Of a stretch of 64,000 nt of DNA, positions 35,868-44,534 are shown piece after piece (within the stretch, counting starts at the first letter, position 1; every line of letters begins with the position of its first letter). A model generated the notes under the pieces. The model searched no databases and was not told the DNA's origin. It worked only from the letters and a program-made list of their open reading frames with translations. This stretch comes from Alloprevotella tannerae ATCC 51259 (lineage in GTDB: Bacteria > Bacteroidota > Bacteroidia > Bacteroidales > Bacteroidaceae): the NCBI RefSeq assembly GCF_000159995.1, contig NZ_GG700643.1, positions 530,145 to 594,144 of the forward strand. Direction: 5' to 3'. The translations under genes were made by a program, and so were the position numbers.

Positions 35868-36920
35868 ATGTCTACAAACGAATTCGTAACACGCAAGCCG
35901 CTCTTCAACGAGCACGGCGATACGGAGACCGCGAAAAAGCGGATGATCAACGGCAATACGACCAACCTCAACGACTTCAATAATATGAAGTACAAATGGG
36001 TTTCCGATTGGTACCGCCAAGCGATGAACAACTTTTGGATTCCTGAAGAGATCAACTTAGGGCAGGATTTGAAAGACTACAGCAAACTCTTGCCGGCAGA
36101 GCGCACGGCTTACGATAAGATTTTGTCCTTTCTCATCTTCCTCGACAGTATTCAGACGGCCAACTTGCCCAACGTTAGCGAGTACATCACGGCGAGTGAA
36201 GTCAATCTCTGCTTGAATATACAGACCTTCCAAGAGGCCGTCCATTCGCAGAGCTATAGTTATATGCTCGACACCATTTGTTCGCCCGAAGAGCGCGACG
36301 CCATTCTCTTTCAATGGAAGAACGACCCCATCCTCCTGAATCGCAATAAATTCATTGGCGACCTTTACAATGCGTTTATGAACGACCGCTCGACCTTCCA
36401 GTTTATGAAAGTGCTCGTGGCCAACTATATTCTCGAAGGCATCTACTTCTATTCGGGCTTTATGTTCTTCTACAATCTCGGCCGCAACGGGAAGATGCCC
36501 GGCTCGGCTCAAGAAATTCGCTACATCAATCGCGACGAGAACACGCACCTCTGGCTCTTCCGCAGCATCTTGCTCGAACTGAAAAAAGAAGCGCCCGAAA
36601 TGTTCACGCCCGATAAGGTCGACGTATACCGCCAAATGATTGCGCAGGGCGTAGAAGAAGAAATAAAATGGGGCGAATACGTTTTGGGCGACAAGATCGA
36701 AGGCTTAACCTCCGAAATGATTCGCGATTATATCAAATACTTGGGCAATTTGCGAACCACCTCACTCGGTTTCGATCCGCTTTATGACGGTTACGACAAA
36801 GAGCCACCCTCCATGTCTTGGGTTTCGCAATATTCTAACGCCAATATGATCAAGACCGACTTCTTTGAGGCGCGCTCTACGGCCTATGCGAAGTCAAGTG
36901 CTTTAATCGACGACCTATAA
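35868..36920 (+). CDS. nrdB: Ribonucleoside-diphosphate reductase class Ia, beta subunit
   Basis: A 350-residue ferritin-like small subunit that houses the di-iron/tyrosyl radical cofactor. Ligand positions are Asp93, Glu123 and His126 (FQEAVHSQSY), with the radical tyrosine at Tyr130, the same spacing as Asp84-Glu115-His118-Tyr122 in E. coli. Further helices carry EGIYFYSGFMFFYNL and NRDENTHLWLF with the second Glu/His set. The C-terminus ends in acidic residues (ALIDDL), as needed for docking to NrdA. A class Ia enzyme uses oxygen, a point of interest in an organism that otherwise looks anaerobic. Confidence 0.95.
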   Translation: MSTNEFVTRKPLFNEHGDTETAKKRMINGNTTNLNDFNNMKYKWVSDWYRQAMNNFWIPEEINLGQDLKDYSKLLPAERTAYDKILSFLIFLDSIQTANLPNVSEYITASEVNLCLNIQTFQEAVHSQSYSYMLDTICSPEERDAILFQWKNDPILLNRNKFIGDLYNAFMNDRSTFQFMKVLVANYILEGIYFYSGFMFFYNLGRNGKMPGSAQEIRYINRDENTHLWLFRSILLELKKEAPEMFTPDKVDVYRQMIAQGVEEEIKWGEYVLGDKIEGLTSEMIRDYIKYLGNLRTTSLGFDPLYDGYDKEPPSMSWVSQYSNANMIKTDFFEARSTAYAKSSALIDDL

Positions 36921-36932
36921 AGACTTCTTTTC

Positions 36933-36971
36933 GGCGCTGCCGGTGGCTGCAAGGCTGCGACAGCGCCTTTA
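36933..36971 (+). terminator. Terminator after nrdB
   Basis: Stem GGCGCTG / CAGCGCC with a long loop, followed by TTTATATA. Confidence 0.55.
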
Positions 36972-37020
36972 TATATACCGATTCTCGCCGCCTTCCTCCT
37001 ATTTTTAGTATTCCATTGCT

Positions 37021-37560
37021 ATGCACAAACTGACCGTAGAAGAAATGAATCGCCTCGACGTCGCAGCTTTCAAGGAAGCCCCCAAACTTCCGCTCGTCGT
37101 CGTCTTGGATAATGTGCGCAGCCTGCACAATGTCGGCTCAGTCTTTCGCACCGCCGATGCCTTTCGCCTTTCCGGCGTCTGCCTATGTGGCATCACGGGG
37201 CGCCCTCCGATGGTAGAAATCCACAAAACGGCGCTCGGCGCGGAAGATAGCGTTGATTGGGAATACTTTGAAGACCCCTTGGCGGCCGTCGAAGCCTTGC
37301 GCCGCCGCGGCTACCTCATCTTTGCCGTCGAGCAAGTCGCAGGCAGTCGGCCGCTCCATCAGCTTCGCCTCTCGCCCGATCAGAAATACGCCCTCGTCCT
37401 CGGCAATGAAGTCAAGGGCGTGACGCAATCCGTCGTCGATGCCTCAGATGCTGCCGTCGAAATCCCACAATACGGAACAAAACATTCCCTCAACGTCTCC
37501 GTCAGTGCCGGCATCGTACTTTGGGAGTTTGCGAAACAGTTAGGTTTCAGCTATGAATAA
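37021..37560 (+). CDS. RNA 2'-O-methyltransferase, TrmH/SpoU family
   Basis: A 179-residue SPOUT-class enzyme that transfers methyl from SAM to a ribose 2'-OH of tRNA or rRNA. All three family motifs are visible: motif 1 NVRSLHNVGSVFRTADAF, motif 2 LVLGNEVKGV, and motif 3 EIPQYGTKHSLNVSVSAGI with the knot. It lacks the N-terminal substrate-binding domain of RlmB, so it is the short TrmH/TrmL-like form. It overlaps the start of the next gene by 8 nt, in a different frame. Confidence 0.9.
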   Translation: MHKLTVEEMNRLDVAAFKEAPKLPLVVVLDNVRSLHNVGSVFRTADAFRLSGVCLCGITGRPPMVEIHKTALGAEDSVDWEYFEDPLAAVEALRRRGYLIFAVEQVAGSRPLHQLRLSPDQKYALVLGNEVKGVTQSVVDASDAAVEIPQYGTKHSLNVSVSAGIVLWEFAKQLGFSYE

Positions 37561-38677
37561 CGACAAGCCCCGCCTGCTTATTTTCCACCCCGCCCTTGCG
37601 CCCTATCGCTTGGACTTCTTCAATGCGCTGGCCGACCGCTTTACCTGCCACGTCGTCTTGTTGCAACGCGAGAATCCCGCCCTGTTCATAAAGCAGGACC
37701 AACTCCTTGCCGAAGCGCGCTTTACCTACGCCTACCTCGATCGCCATTTCACCTTGGCCGGCCGCGATATCAACCTCGGCTACACAAGTGCCATTCGCCA
37801 CTTCCGCCCTGACATCGTCTTGTGTTCGGAGTTCAACCTCTCCGTCCTCTCTGCCGCCCTCTATCGTTGGCGCCATCCGCACCGCTTCCGACTCTTCACC
37901 ATGTGCGACGATAGTATCGCGATGGCCGAACGTTGTTTAGGCGGCCGCCGTCGACGCCGCGCCGCCCTCATCCGTTGTTTAGACGGCATTGTCAACATCA
38001 GCGAAGAGACGGCCGCATGGTTCCTTCGCCATACCCCCGCCCGCCGCACCTTTAGTTTCCCGATTATTCGCGCCGAGCAGCGTTTTGTCTGCCATCGGCC
38101 CACCGCCGCCCGCTACGTTTCGACCCACCATTTAGCGGGTATGAAAGTAGGCCTTTTTGTCGGCCGTTTTGTCGACGTCAAGAACCTCCCCGCCCTCCTC
38201 GAAGCCTTTCGCCGCGTTTGCGAGCGCAATGCAGCGGCCGCCAACTATCGCTTAGTGCTCGTCGGGAGCGGCGAGCAAGCGAGCCGCTTGCAAGCTCAAG
38301 CCGCCGCAGCCGGATTAGCCGACCGCGTGATCTTCCCCGGCGCTTTTACGGGCCAGGATTTATGGGCTTGGTATGCTACAGCCGACTTCTTAGTGCTGTG
38401 TAGCAGCAGCGAAGCCTTTGGTGCCGTCGTCAATGAAGCCCTGCTGGGCGGTTGCCGCGCGATGGTCAGCACCTACGCCGGTGCGCGCGAACTCATCGGG
38501 CGTGATAACGGAAAAGTCTTCGACGCACTCAACGCCGAAGACTTCTATACAACCTTACAACAAGCTTATGCTTCAGCCGCACCCACGCCGGCCGAAGCCT
38601 TTGAGCGGCCTTCCCGCATGCCCATCTCTTTCACGGAGCGCATCGAAGCCCTCAGTCGTTTCCTTTTGTCCGATTAA
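37553..38677 (+). CDS. Glycosyltransferase family 4 (group 1)
   Basis: A 374-residue GT-B fold glycosyltransferase. The N-terminal domain begins RLLIFHPALAPYRLDFFNAL. The C-terminal nucleotide-sugar domain has GLFVGRFVDVKNLPALLEAF, RLVLVGSGEQA, DRVIFPGAFTGQDL and SSSEAFGAVVNEALLGG, with the conserved E-x7-E motif. The start overlaps the preceding methyltransferase gene. The stop and that of the opposite-strand IspD-LicD gene share the TTAA at 38674-38677. It likely acts in surface glycan synthesis; sugar unknown. Confidence 0.9.
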   Translation: MNNDKPRLLIFHPALAPYRLDFFNALADRFTCHVVLLQRENPALFIKQDQLLAEARFTYAYLDRHFTLAGRDINLGYTSAIRHFRPDIVLCSEFNLSVLSAALYRWRHPHRFRLFTMCDDSIAMAERCLGGRRRRRAALIRCLDGIVNISEETAAWFLRHTPARRTFSFPIIRAEQRFVCHRPTAARYVSTHHLAGMKVGLFVGRFVDVKNLPALLEAFRRVCERNAAAANYRLVLVGSGEQASRLQAQAAAAGLADRVIFPGAFTGQDLWAWYATADFLVLCSSSEAFGAVVNEALLGGCRAMVSTYAGARELIGRDNGKVFDALNAEDFYTTLQQAYASAAPTPAEAFERPSRMPISFTERIEALSRFLLSD

Positions 38678-40170
38678 AGTTTTTCCAGATAAAAGACAGC
38701 GTGCCCACGGCGTTGATCCTCGGGCGGCAGTTGGCGCCAATTGCCAAATATCTCCCGCAGGTACGTATCCCCATCGCGCGGCCCGCTGAACAGCTCGCCT
38801 TCAAATTCCACTTGTTGCAGCGGAAAAATCGCTTCGTCCAAGTGGTGCACGCCATAACCATTATTATTGAGATAATTACCCCGATATTTTCCTTTCTTGG
38901 TAAACCATCCGCCTACGCGCCACGCCAAACCGCAGAGTGCACGCATTGTGCCGAAATACACAAATTCGGCCGCCGAGCGCCAACTATAATAATGCTGCGA
39001 ATGGAGTATGGCGTTGGCCTTACAATAGCGCTTGGCCAGACGCTTCACCGTAGCCGCCGAAAAATCAGGATAAGGAATCAGCGGGAAAATATCGACATAC
39101 AAACCCTTGGCATAGTCGCGCTTAAAATCATCGCCATATTCTACGATAAACGAATGCTTATCGCGCACCTTATAGATCGGCGTCCCGCCGTCGGGCTTCA
39201 AACCCGGCCCTTGCAGCACCAAGTTGTCCGGCAATTCCGCTTGCGCTATTTTGATAAAGCGCGCCACGTCCTCTCCACACATCGCGATGTCGATGTCGTC
39301 GTCCCAAGGAATGAAGCCCCCGTGGCGCAATGCGCCGAGCAGCGTTCCCCCATCGAGCCAATAAGGTATATCGTGGGCGTCGCATAAATCGCGCACCTGC
39401 TTCAAAATGTCCAACTGTTTGAGCTGAACGGGCCGCAAATGCTTCGCTTGATAAGCCGCCAAGTCCGCGCCATCGCAATCGGCGCCGCGCGGCATCAGCG
39501 CCTCCAGCGTGGGGAGGTCTTCCCGATACGTCAGTTTGCGGTTGCGCTCATCGCCGGCCACTTGCGCGATGTCCACCTCCGGACAATACGTGCTCACCAC
39601 GCCGCAATCGTCCGTCGCGGCAAAGTCGGGATCGGCCAAAGCCTTTTCGTAAGCCCGCTCGAGCAGTTCGCAGCGAAAGCCCTGCGGCGTTTGCACGCGG
39701 CGCAGACTATTTCGCGGCAGCGTATGCGTCGTTTGGCCCTCCACGCGTACAATTGTATCCGTCACGGGTTGCAATACGTTGACCGCCTCAGCCGTTTCCA
39801 AGGCGCGGCATACGGAAGTAATGATCGTTTCTGTCACCAATGGGCGCGCAGCGTCGTGCAATAAAAGGTTGACCTCGCGCCCTTCACAAGCCTTGAGCGC
39901 CGCCAGCGTGGAGTCGTAGCGTTCTGCACCGCCGGAGATCACGTTTTTCACTTTCTCCCACCCATTTTCCGTCACCATGCGGCGCACTTCCTCGACGTAA
40001 TCGGGGTGAACGACGATGATGACTTCTGCAATCAGCGGGTGCAGGGCAAAGGCTTCGACGGCATACGCCAAAACGGTGCGCCCCCGAAGCTTCAAAAATT
40101 GCTTTGGCTGACTTTCTCCGAAGCGCTTCCCACTGCCACCGGCCAAGATGGCGGCTATATTTTTTCGCAT
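38674..40170 (-). CDS. IspD-like cytidylyltransferase fused to LicD-family phosphotransferase
   Basis: A 498-residue two-domain protein. Residues 1 to ~225 form an IspD/TarI-type cytidylyltransferase (LAGGSGKRFGESQPKQFL, LLHDAARPLV, LRRVQTPQGFR). Residues ~240-498 form a LicD-like nucleotidyltransferase-fold domain (YWLDGGTLLGALRHGGFI followed by PWDDDIDIAM), the family that adds phosphocholine and similar groups to glycans. I use the ATG at 40170 because it starts the IspD fold. The fusion suggests that one protein makes a CDP-activated polyol or base and hands it to the transferase. The N-domain could also be the cell's MEP-pathway IspD; the sequence alone cannot decide. Confidence 0.85.
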   Translation of the reverse strand: MRKNIAAILAGGSGKRFGESQPKQFLKLRGRTVLAYAVEAFALHPLIAEVIIVVHPDYVEEVRRMVTENGWEKVKNVISGGAERYDSTLAALKACEGREVNLLLHDAARPLVTETIITSVCRALETAEAVNVLQPVTDTIVRVEGQTTHTLPRNSLRRVQTPQGFRCELLERAYEKALADPDFAATDDCGVVSTYCPEVDIAQVAGDERNRKLTYREDLPTLEALMPRGADCDGADLAAYQAKHLRPVQLKQLDILKQVRDLCDAHDIPYWLDGGTLLGALRHGGFIPWDDDIDIAMCGEDVARFIKIAQAELPDNLVLQGPGLKPDGGTPIYKVRDKHSFIVEYGDDFKRDYAKGLYVDIFPLIPYPDFSAATVKRLAKRYCKANAILHSQHYYSWRSAAEFVYFGTMRALCGLAWRVGGWFTKKGKYRGNYLNNNGYGVHHLDEAIFPLQQVEFEGELFSGPRDGDTYLREIFGNWRQLPPEDQRRGHAVFYLEKL

Positions 40171-40398
40171 AATCTTAGATTTTACAAACGACAAGCAAGT
40201 GCGCATCGGGCGCAGTCGGCACGGCGCGCGCAAGTGTTCGTTTCGTGGGCAAATTTAATGGTTTTCTACGCGTTTTCGCCCTTTTCTTCGTTTTTCTCCT
40301 CGCAGATGCCGCCGCGAAGCAGCGCCGCGCGCCGCCGCAGCCTTGGATATTTTGTTTCCGTGACTGATAACGGGGCGCACGAAAACGCAGCACGGGAG

Positions 40399-40486
40399 CT
40401 TTTCATCGTGAGCGCAAACCTTTTTTATCACGAGCGCAAACGTTTTTTATCGTGAGCGCAAAGGTTTACGCTCGTGATGAAAAAGG
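40399..40486. repeat. 22-bp repeat cluster with TCRYGAGCG core (copy 2 of 4)
   Basis: Four units: TTTTCATCGTGAGCGCAAAC, TTTTTTATCACGAGCGCAAAC, TTTTTTATCGTGAGCGCAAAG, then an inverted unit TTTACGCTCGTGATGAAAAA. It lies in the divergent gap between the IspD-LicD gene and the LTA-synthase-like gene. The rest of 40171-40700 holds no gene. Confidence 0.85.
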
Positions 40487-40704
40487 TGGGCGACCGAATA
40501 TGGATGCACAAAAAAATAACATAAAGAATTAGAAAACAAATAATTGAACGACAAAAAGAGCGCCCTCCGCTTACGCTCGAGCGAGGGCCGAAAGCGTGGG
40601 AACTATAAAGCGGACGGCAAGGCCTAAGCTACTGAAGCGTACGCGCGGCGGGAGCATTGCTATTTGCAGCGGAAGAATCGGATAGTTTACCCGACTTTTT
40701 TACG

Positions 40705-40712
40705 TATCTTTG
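40705..40712 (+). promoter_or_regulatory. -7 box of LTA-synthase-like gene
   Basis: TATCTTTG, 37 nt before the ATG at 40749. It rules out the TTG at 40710 as a start. Confidence 0.55.
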
Positions 40713-40748
40713 CCCACTGAAAGTTTACATAACACTTCATTTCTCTGT

Positions 40749-42782
40749 ATGCAAACACGTCAGACGTATATCAACTTTTTCCGCCCGCTGATCCGCGTGG
40801 TCGGACTCACGGTCTTGGCCGGATTCATCCTCCGCTTGGTTTTGATCTTCAATCCGCAAACGATTGGCAGTTTGCCGTTTGGCGCCCTCGTTTTGGCCTT
40901 TGTGCGCGGCGCTCTGACTGACGCCTGCGTGGGCTTGTTGGGGGGATTCGGTATTTTCCTCAACTACCTCTTTATCTCCGAAAGCAAACATCGCCGGCCG
41001 CTCAATTACGTCTTGGGCGGACTGCTCTTGGTCATCCTCCTCTATTTGTCGTTCTTCGATAAAAGTTTGACGGAATTTAATAAGGGTTTGACGCGCGTTC
41101 TGACTTACCTGGCCCTCTATAAGGCTGTGAGTTTCGGCCTTCGTTGGGCCTTTCCCCGCATTCGGCCGGTGTATAGTAAGGTGGTCTTTTTCTTGACCGT
41201 GTTCGTCTTTGTCACGGCCTTGCTCGTCGATACCGTTTCGGCTTATTTCTTTTGGGGAGAATTTGGGGTACGCTATAATTTTATAGCTGTCGACTACTTG
41301 GTTTACACGAATGAGGTCATCGGAAACATCTTTGAATCTTACCCGATGGTGCCGCTGCTGATCGGTTTGGGCATTGCATCGCTGCTGATTACGTCTTTCG
41401 TGGTCCTGCAAAAGCGGAAAATCGTTGTTCCGCAGGCTTCGCTCGGCGTAAAACTGCGGGCGGCGGGCCTTTATCTGACGGCCTGCATCGTAGCCTTGCT
41501 CGGGGCGGTAGGACTCACGTCGTTGCGGCCGAGTAGTAACCAGTATGTCAACGAATTGGGCGACAACGGACTCTGCAAATTTGTGGAAGCGTTTCGCTCC
41601 AGCCAACTCAATTACGACCAATTCTACTTGACCATGTCGCCGCAGAAGGCGAAGGATATGATGCAGCGCTTGTATCCGGCTAAAGTCGAAGATCCGCTGC
41701 CTGAAACGCGCAAGAATATCGTGCTGATAATGGTGGAGAGCTTGAGCGCCGACTATATGGCGGCATTTGGCAATCAAGATCATCTGACGCCTTGCTTGGA
41801 TAGTTTGGCGCAACATAGTTTGTTCTTCGAAAGCCTCTACGCCTGCGGCAACCGTACGGTGCGCGGATTGGAGGCCGTCACCTTGTGTCAGCCGCCTTGT
41901 CCCGGCGAAAGCAAGATCAAACAGCCCAACAACACGGGCTTGTACACCGTGGCCACAATCTTACGCCAAAAGGGCTACCGCACGCAATTCCTCTACGGTG
42001 GCGACAGCTATTTCGACAATATGCGGGCCTTCTTCGGCGGCAACGGCTACGAGATCATTGATAAGACGACGATGCGGCCGGAAGAGATAACGTGCAGCAC
42101 CGTCTGGGGCGCTTGTGATGAGGATTTGTTCAACCACGCGCTGCGCGTATTCGATCAGAATGCGGCACAAGGCAAACCTTTTTACGCGCATCTGATGACG
42201 ACGAGCAACCATCGCCCATACATTTATCCGGAAGGTAAGATCGACATTCCGCCCACTGCGCGCTCGCGGAGCGGCGGCGTGAAGTACACGGATTATGCCA
42301 TAGGCCGCTTCTTGAAAGATGCGGAAAAGCACGCGTGGTTTAAGCAGACGGTCTTCGTCATCATAGCCGACCACTGCGCTTCGAGCGCCGGCAGCACGGA
42401 AGTACCGCTCGAACGCTACCACATTCCGGCTATGATCTACGCGCCGGGCTTCGTGAAGCCGGGCAAGGTGGGCCATCTGGTGAGTCAGGTGGATATGATG
42501 CCAACCGTATTCGGACTTTTACACTTCAGTTATCAAGCGCCGTTCTGCGGACGTAATGCCTTGCATCCCAATTATGTGCCGCGCGCCTTCGCCGCCACGT
42601 ATCAGGATATGGGTTATCTGCGCGAGAATATCTTTACTTTGCTCTCACCGACGCGACGCGTAATGCAGCAGATCGCTACGCCGACACCTCAGCATACTTA
42701 CACGCAGCGCCCGATGCCGCAACGCAACCAAAAAATGGTGGAAGAAGCCGTGGCGCATTATCAGACGGGCGGTAGACAATAA
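40749..42782 (+). CDS. LTA synthase-like phosphoglycerol/phosphoethanolamine transferase
   Basis: A 677-residue alkaline-phosphatase-superfamily membrane enzyme. Five or six hydrophobic segments fill residues ~10-250, and the periplasmic sulfatase domain starts near 322 (NIVLIMVESLSADYM, with the metal-binding Glu). The nucleophile Thr lies in GNRTVRGLEA (about residue 369), then LYGGDSYFDNM, FYAHLMTTSNHRPY and FVIIADHCASS with the Asp-His metal ligands. Members transfer phosphoglycerol or phosphoethanolamine from lipids to glycans or lipid A. In a Gram-negative bacterium with LicD/LicC-like proteins, phospho-decoration of surface glycans is plausible but inferred. Confidence 0.88.
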   Translation: MQTRQTYINFFRPLIRVVGLTVLAGFILRLVLIFNPQTIGSLPFGALVLAFVRGALTDACVGLLGGFGIFLNYLFISESKHRRPLNYVLGGLLLVILLYLSFFDKSLTEFNKGLTRVLTYLALYKAVSFGLRWAFPRIRPVYSKVVFFLTVFVFVTALLVDTVSAYFFWGEFGVRYNFIAVDYLVYTNEVIGNIFESYPMVPLLIGLGIASLLITSFVVLQKRKIVVPQASLGVKLRAAGLYLTACIVALLGAVGLTSLRPSSNQYVNELGDNGLCKFVEAFRSSQLNYDQFYLTMSPQKAKDMMQRLYPAKVEDPLPETRKNIVLIMVESLSADYMAAFGNQDHLTPCLDSLAQHSLFFESLYACGNRTVRGLEAVTLCQPPCPGESKIKQPNNTGLYTVATILRQKGYRTQFLYGGDSYFDNMRAFFGGNGYEIIDKTTMRPEEITCSTVWGACDEDLFNHALRVFDQNAAQGKPFYAHLMTTSNHRPYIYPEGKIDIPPTARSRSGGVKYTDYAIGRFLKDAEKHAWFKQTVFVIIADHCASSAGSTEVPLERYHIPAMIYAPGFVKPGKVGHLVSQVDMMPTVFGLLHFSYQAPFCGRNALHPNYVPRAFAATYQDMGYLRENIFTLLSPTRRVMQQIATPTPQHTYTQRPMPQRNQKMVEEAVAHYQTGGRQ

Positions 42783-42946
42783 ATAATGCGTCACTCTACG
42801 TCGCGAACAAAATAGGAACGACAGCCGGACGAATGGAAATGGTGAAAACTACGCTATTCCTCGCCTCTTTTCCCAAAAAGGGAGGTATTTTAACAAGTCT
42901 GCCGGAGAAAAAGCAGGAAATGGGACTGACAGCCTCAAACTTTTTA

Positions 42947-42954
42947 TAAATTTG
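42947..42954 (+). promoter_or_regulatory. -7 box of inositol-phosphate synthase gene
   Basis: TAAATTTG, 74 nt before the start codon. Confidence 0.5.
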
Positions 42955-43027
42955 CGGTTTACTATGCTGCTCTACTTTAGAGGGTAGAGACGGGATGCAT
43001 AACTTTTTAACCTAAATAGAGAACGAA

Positions 43028-44323
43028 ATGAAACCTGCTCAGGGTAAACTTGGCGTGCTGTGCGTCGGAATGGGGGCTGTGACCACTACTTTTATCGCCG
43101 GAACGCTGATGTATCGGAAAGGACTCGGACTACCGGGCGGCGCCGTCACACAAATGGCAAAAATTCGCGTAGGTCGAGGCGAAAAAAAACAGTACAAGAA
43201 GATCGGAGATATTGTTCCGCTGGTTAGTATGGACGATATGGTCTTCGGCGGATGGGATATTTTTACGGACAATGCTTACGAAAGTGCCCTGAATGCCGGC
43301 GTTTTGTTGGCAAAAGATGTAGATCCGGTGCGCGACGAATTGAAGGCTATCCGCCCGATGGCGGCTGCCTTTGACCCGAAATTCGTCTCACGCTTGCACG
43401 GGGAACACATTAAGCAAGGTACGCGCCTCGAACTGGTGGAGCAACTGCGTGAGGATATTCGCCGCTTCAAAGCGGAGAACAACTGTGAGCGCGTTGTGGT
43501 GCTGTGGGCGGCTTCTACGGAAATTTATGTGCCTTACTTTGAACCGGTACACGGCACGTTGGCCGCGCTCGAAGCGGCTATGGCAGCCGACGATCAGGAA
43601 CACGTGGCGCCTTCTATGTGCTACGCTTATGCGGCTATGGCGGAGGATGCGCCTTTCGTGATGGGTGCGCCGAATACGTGCATCGATATTCCGGCAATGT
43701 GGGAAATGGCTGAGGCTAAACAGTTACCCATCGCCGGAAAAGACTTCAAAACGGGACAAACGCTGATGAAAACGGTGCTGGCTCCGATGCTGCGCACGCG
43801 TTGCTTGGGCTTGGCGGGCTGGTTCTCAACGAACATTCTCGGCAATCGCGACGGCGAAGTATTGGATGCGCCTGAAAACTTCCACACGAAGGAGGTGAGC
43901 AAGCTCGGCGTGATAGATACGATCTTGAAAGCTGATGAGCAACCGGAACTTTATGGAGATATTTACCACAAGGTGCGCATCAATTATTACCCACCACGCG
44001 GCGATGCGAAAGAAGGTTGGGACAACTTGGACATTTACGGTTGGATGGGAAAGGATTATGGAATGCAGATCAAGGTAGACTTCCTCTGCCGCGACTCAAT
44101 CCTTGCTGCGCCGATTGTCTTGGACCTCGTCGTGTGTGCAGACTTGGCGCATCGCGCCGGCTTAAAAGGCATTCAGCGCTGGATGAGTTTCTTCCTGAAG
44201 AGCCCAATGCACGATTTTACGCAGGGAGAAGAACCTATCCACGACCTTTTCCAACAGTATATTCTCTTTAAGAACCAAATCCGATTGCTGGGCGGCTACG
44301 AAGCCGATGAGGAATTGGATTAA
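43028..44323 (+). CDS. ino1: Myo-inositol-1-phosphate synthase
   Basis: A 431-residue NAD-dependent synthase that isomerises glucose 6-phosphate to inositol 3-phosphate. The N-terminal Rossmann start is GVLCVGMGAVTTTFIAG. Family regions include GGWDIFTDNAYESALNAGVL, NNCERVVVLWAASTEIY, GKDFKTGQTLMKTVLAPML, GWFSTNILGNRDGEVL, and KVDFLCRDSILAAPIVLDLV with the catalytic Lys/Asp region. In Bacteroides a homologue starts the pathway to inositol phospholipids and inositol sphingolipids. The neighbours here do not include the other genes of that pathway. It appears monocistronic, with its own -7 box and terminator. Confidence 0.93.
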   Translation: MKPAQGKLGVLCVGMGAVTTTFIAGTLMYRKGLGLPGGAVTQMAKIRVGRGEKKQYKKIGDIVPLVSMDDMVFGGWDIFTDNAYESALNAGVLLAKDVDPVRDELKAIRPMAAAFDPKFVSRLHGEHIKQGTRLELVEQLREDIRRFKAENNCERVVVLWAASTEIYVPYFEPVHGTLAALEAAMAADDQEHVAPSMCYAYAAMAEDAPFVMGAPNTCIDIPAMWEMAEAKQLPIAGKDFKTGQTLMKTVLAPMLRTRCLGLAGWFSTNILGNRDGEVLDAPENFHTKEVSKLGVIDTILKADEQPELYGDIYHKVRINYYPPRGDAKEGWDNLDIYGWMGKDYGMQIKVDFLCRDSILAAPIVLDLVVCADLAHRAGLKGIQRWMSFFLKSPMHDFTQGEEPIHDLFQQYILFKNQIRLLGGYEADEELD

Positions 44324-44374
44324 ACTGAATGAAAGCCGGACTATCCGGCACAAGATTTTATAGTAATAAGCATT

Positions 44375-44421
44375 ATCAGGCTTCACGTCGCGTTAATCTT
44401 TGACGCCCCGTGAAGCCTGAT
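44375..44421 (+). terminator. Terminator after inositol-phosphate synthase gene
   Basis: Thirteen-base stem ATCAGGCTTCACG / CGTGAAGCCTGAT with a 21-nt loop; no strong T-run. Confidence 0.65.
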
Positions 44422-44534
44422 TGACCAAAAAGAAAGGCGCTTTGACCCGCTTCGCTCTTACTGCAATTTACGCGAACAAAAGCAAACTGAACAGCAGGAC
44501 GGACGCCAATTATAGAACAACTGACTAGGCTTAA

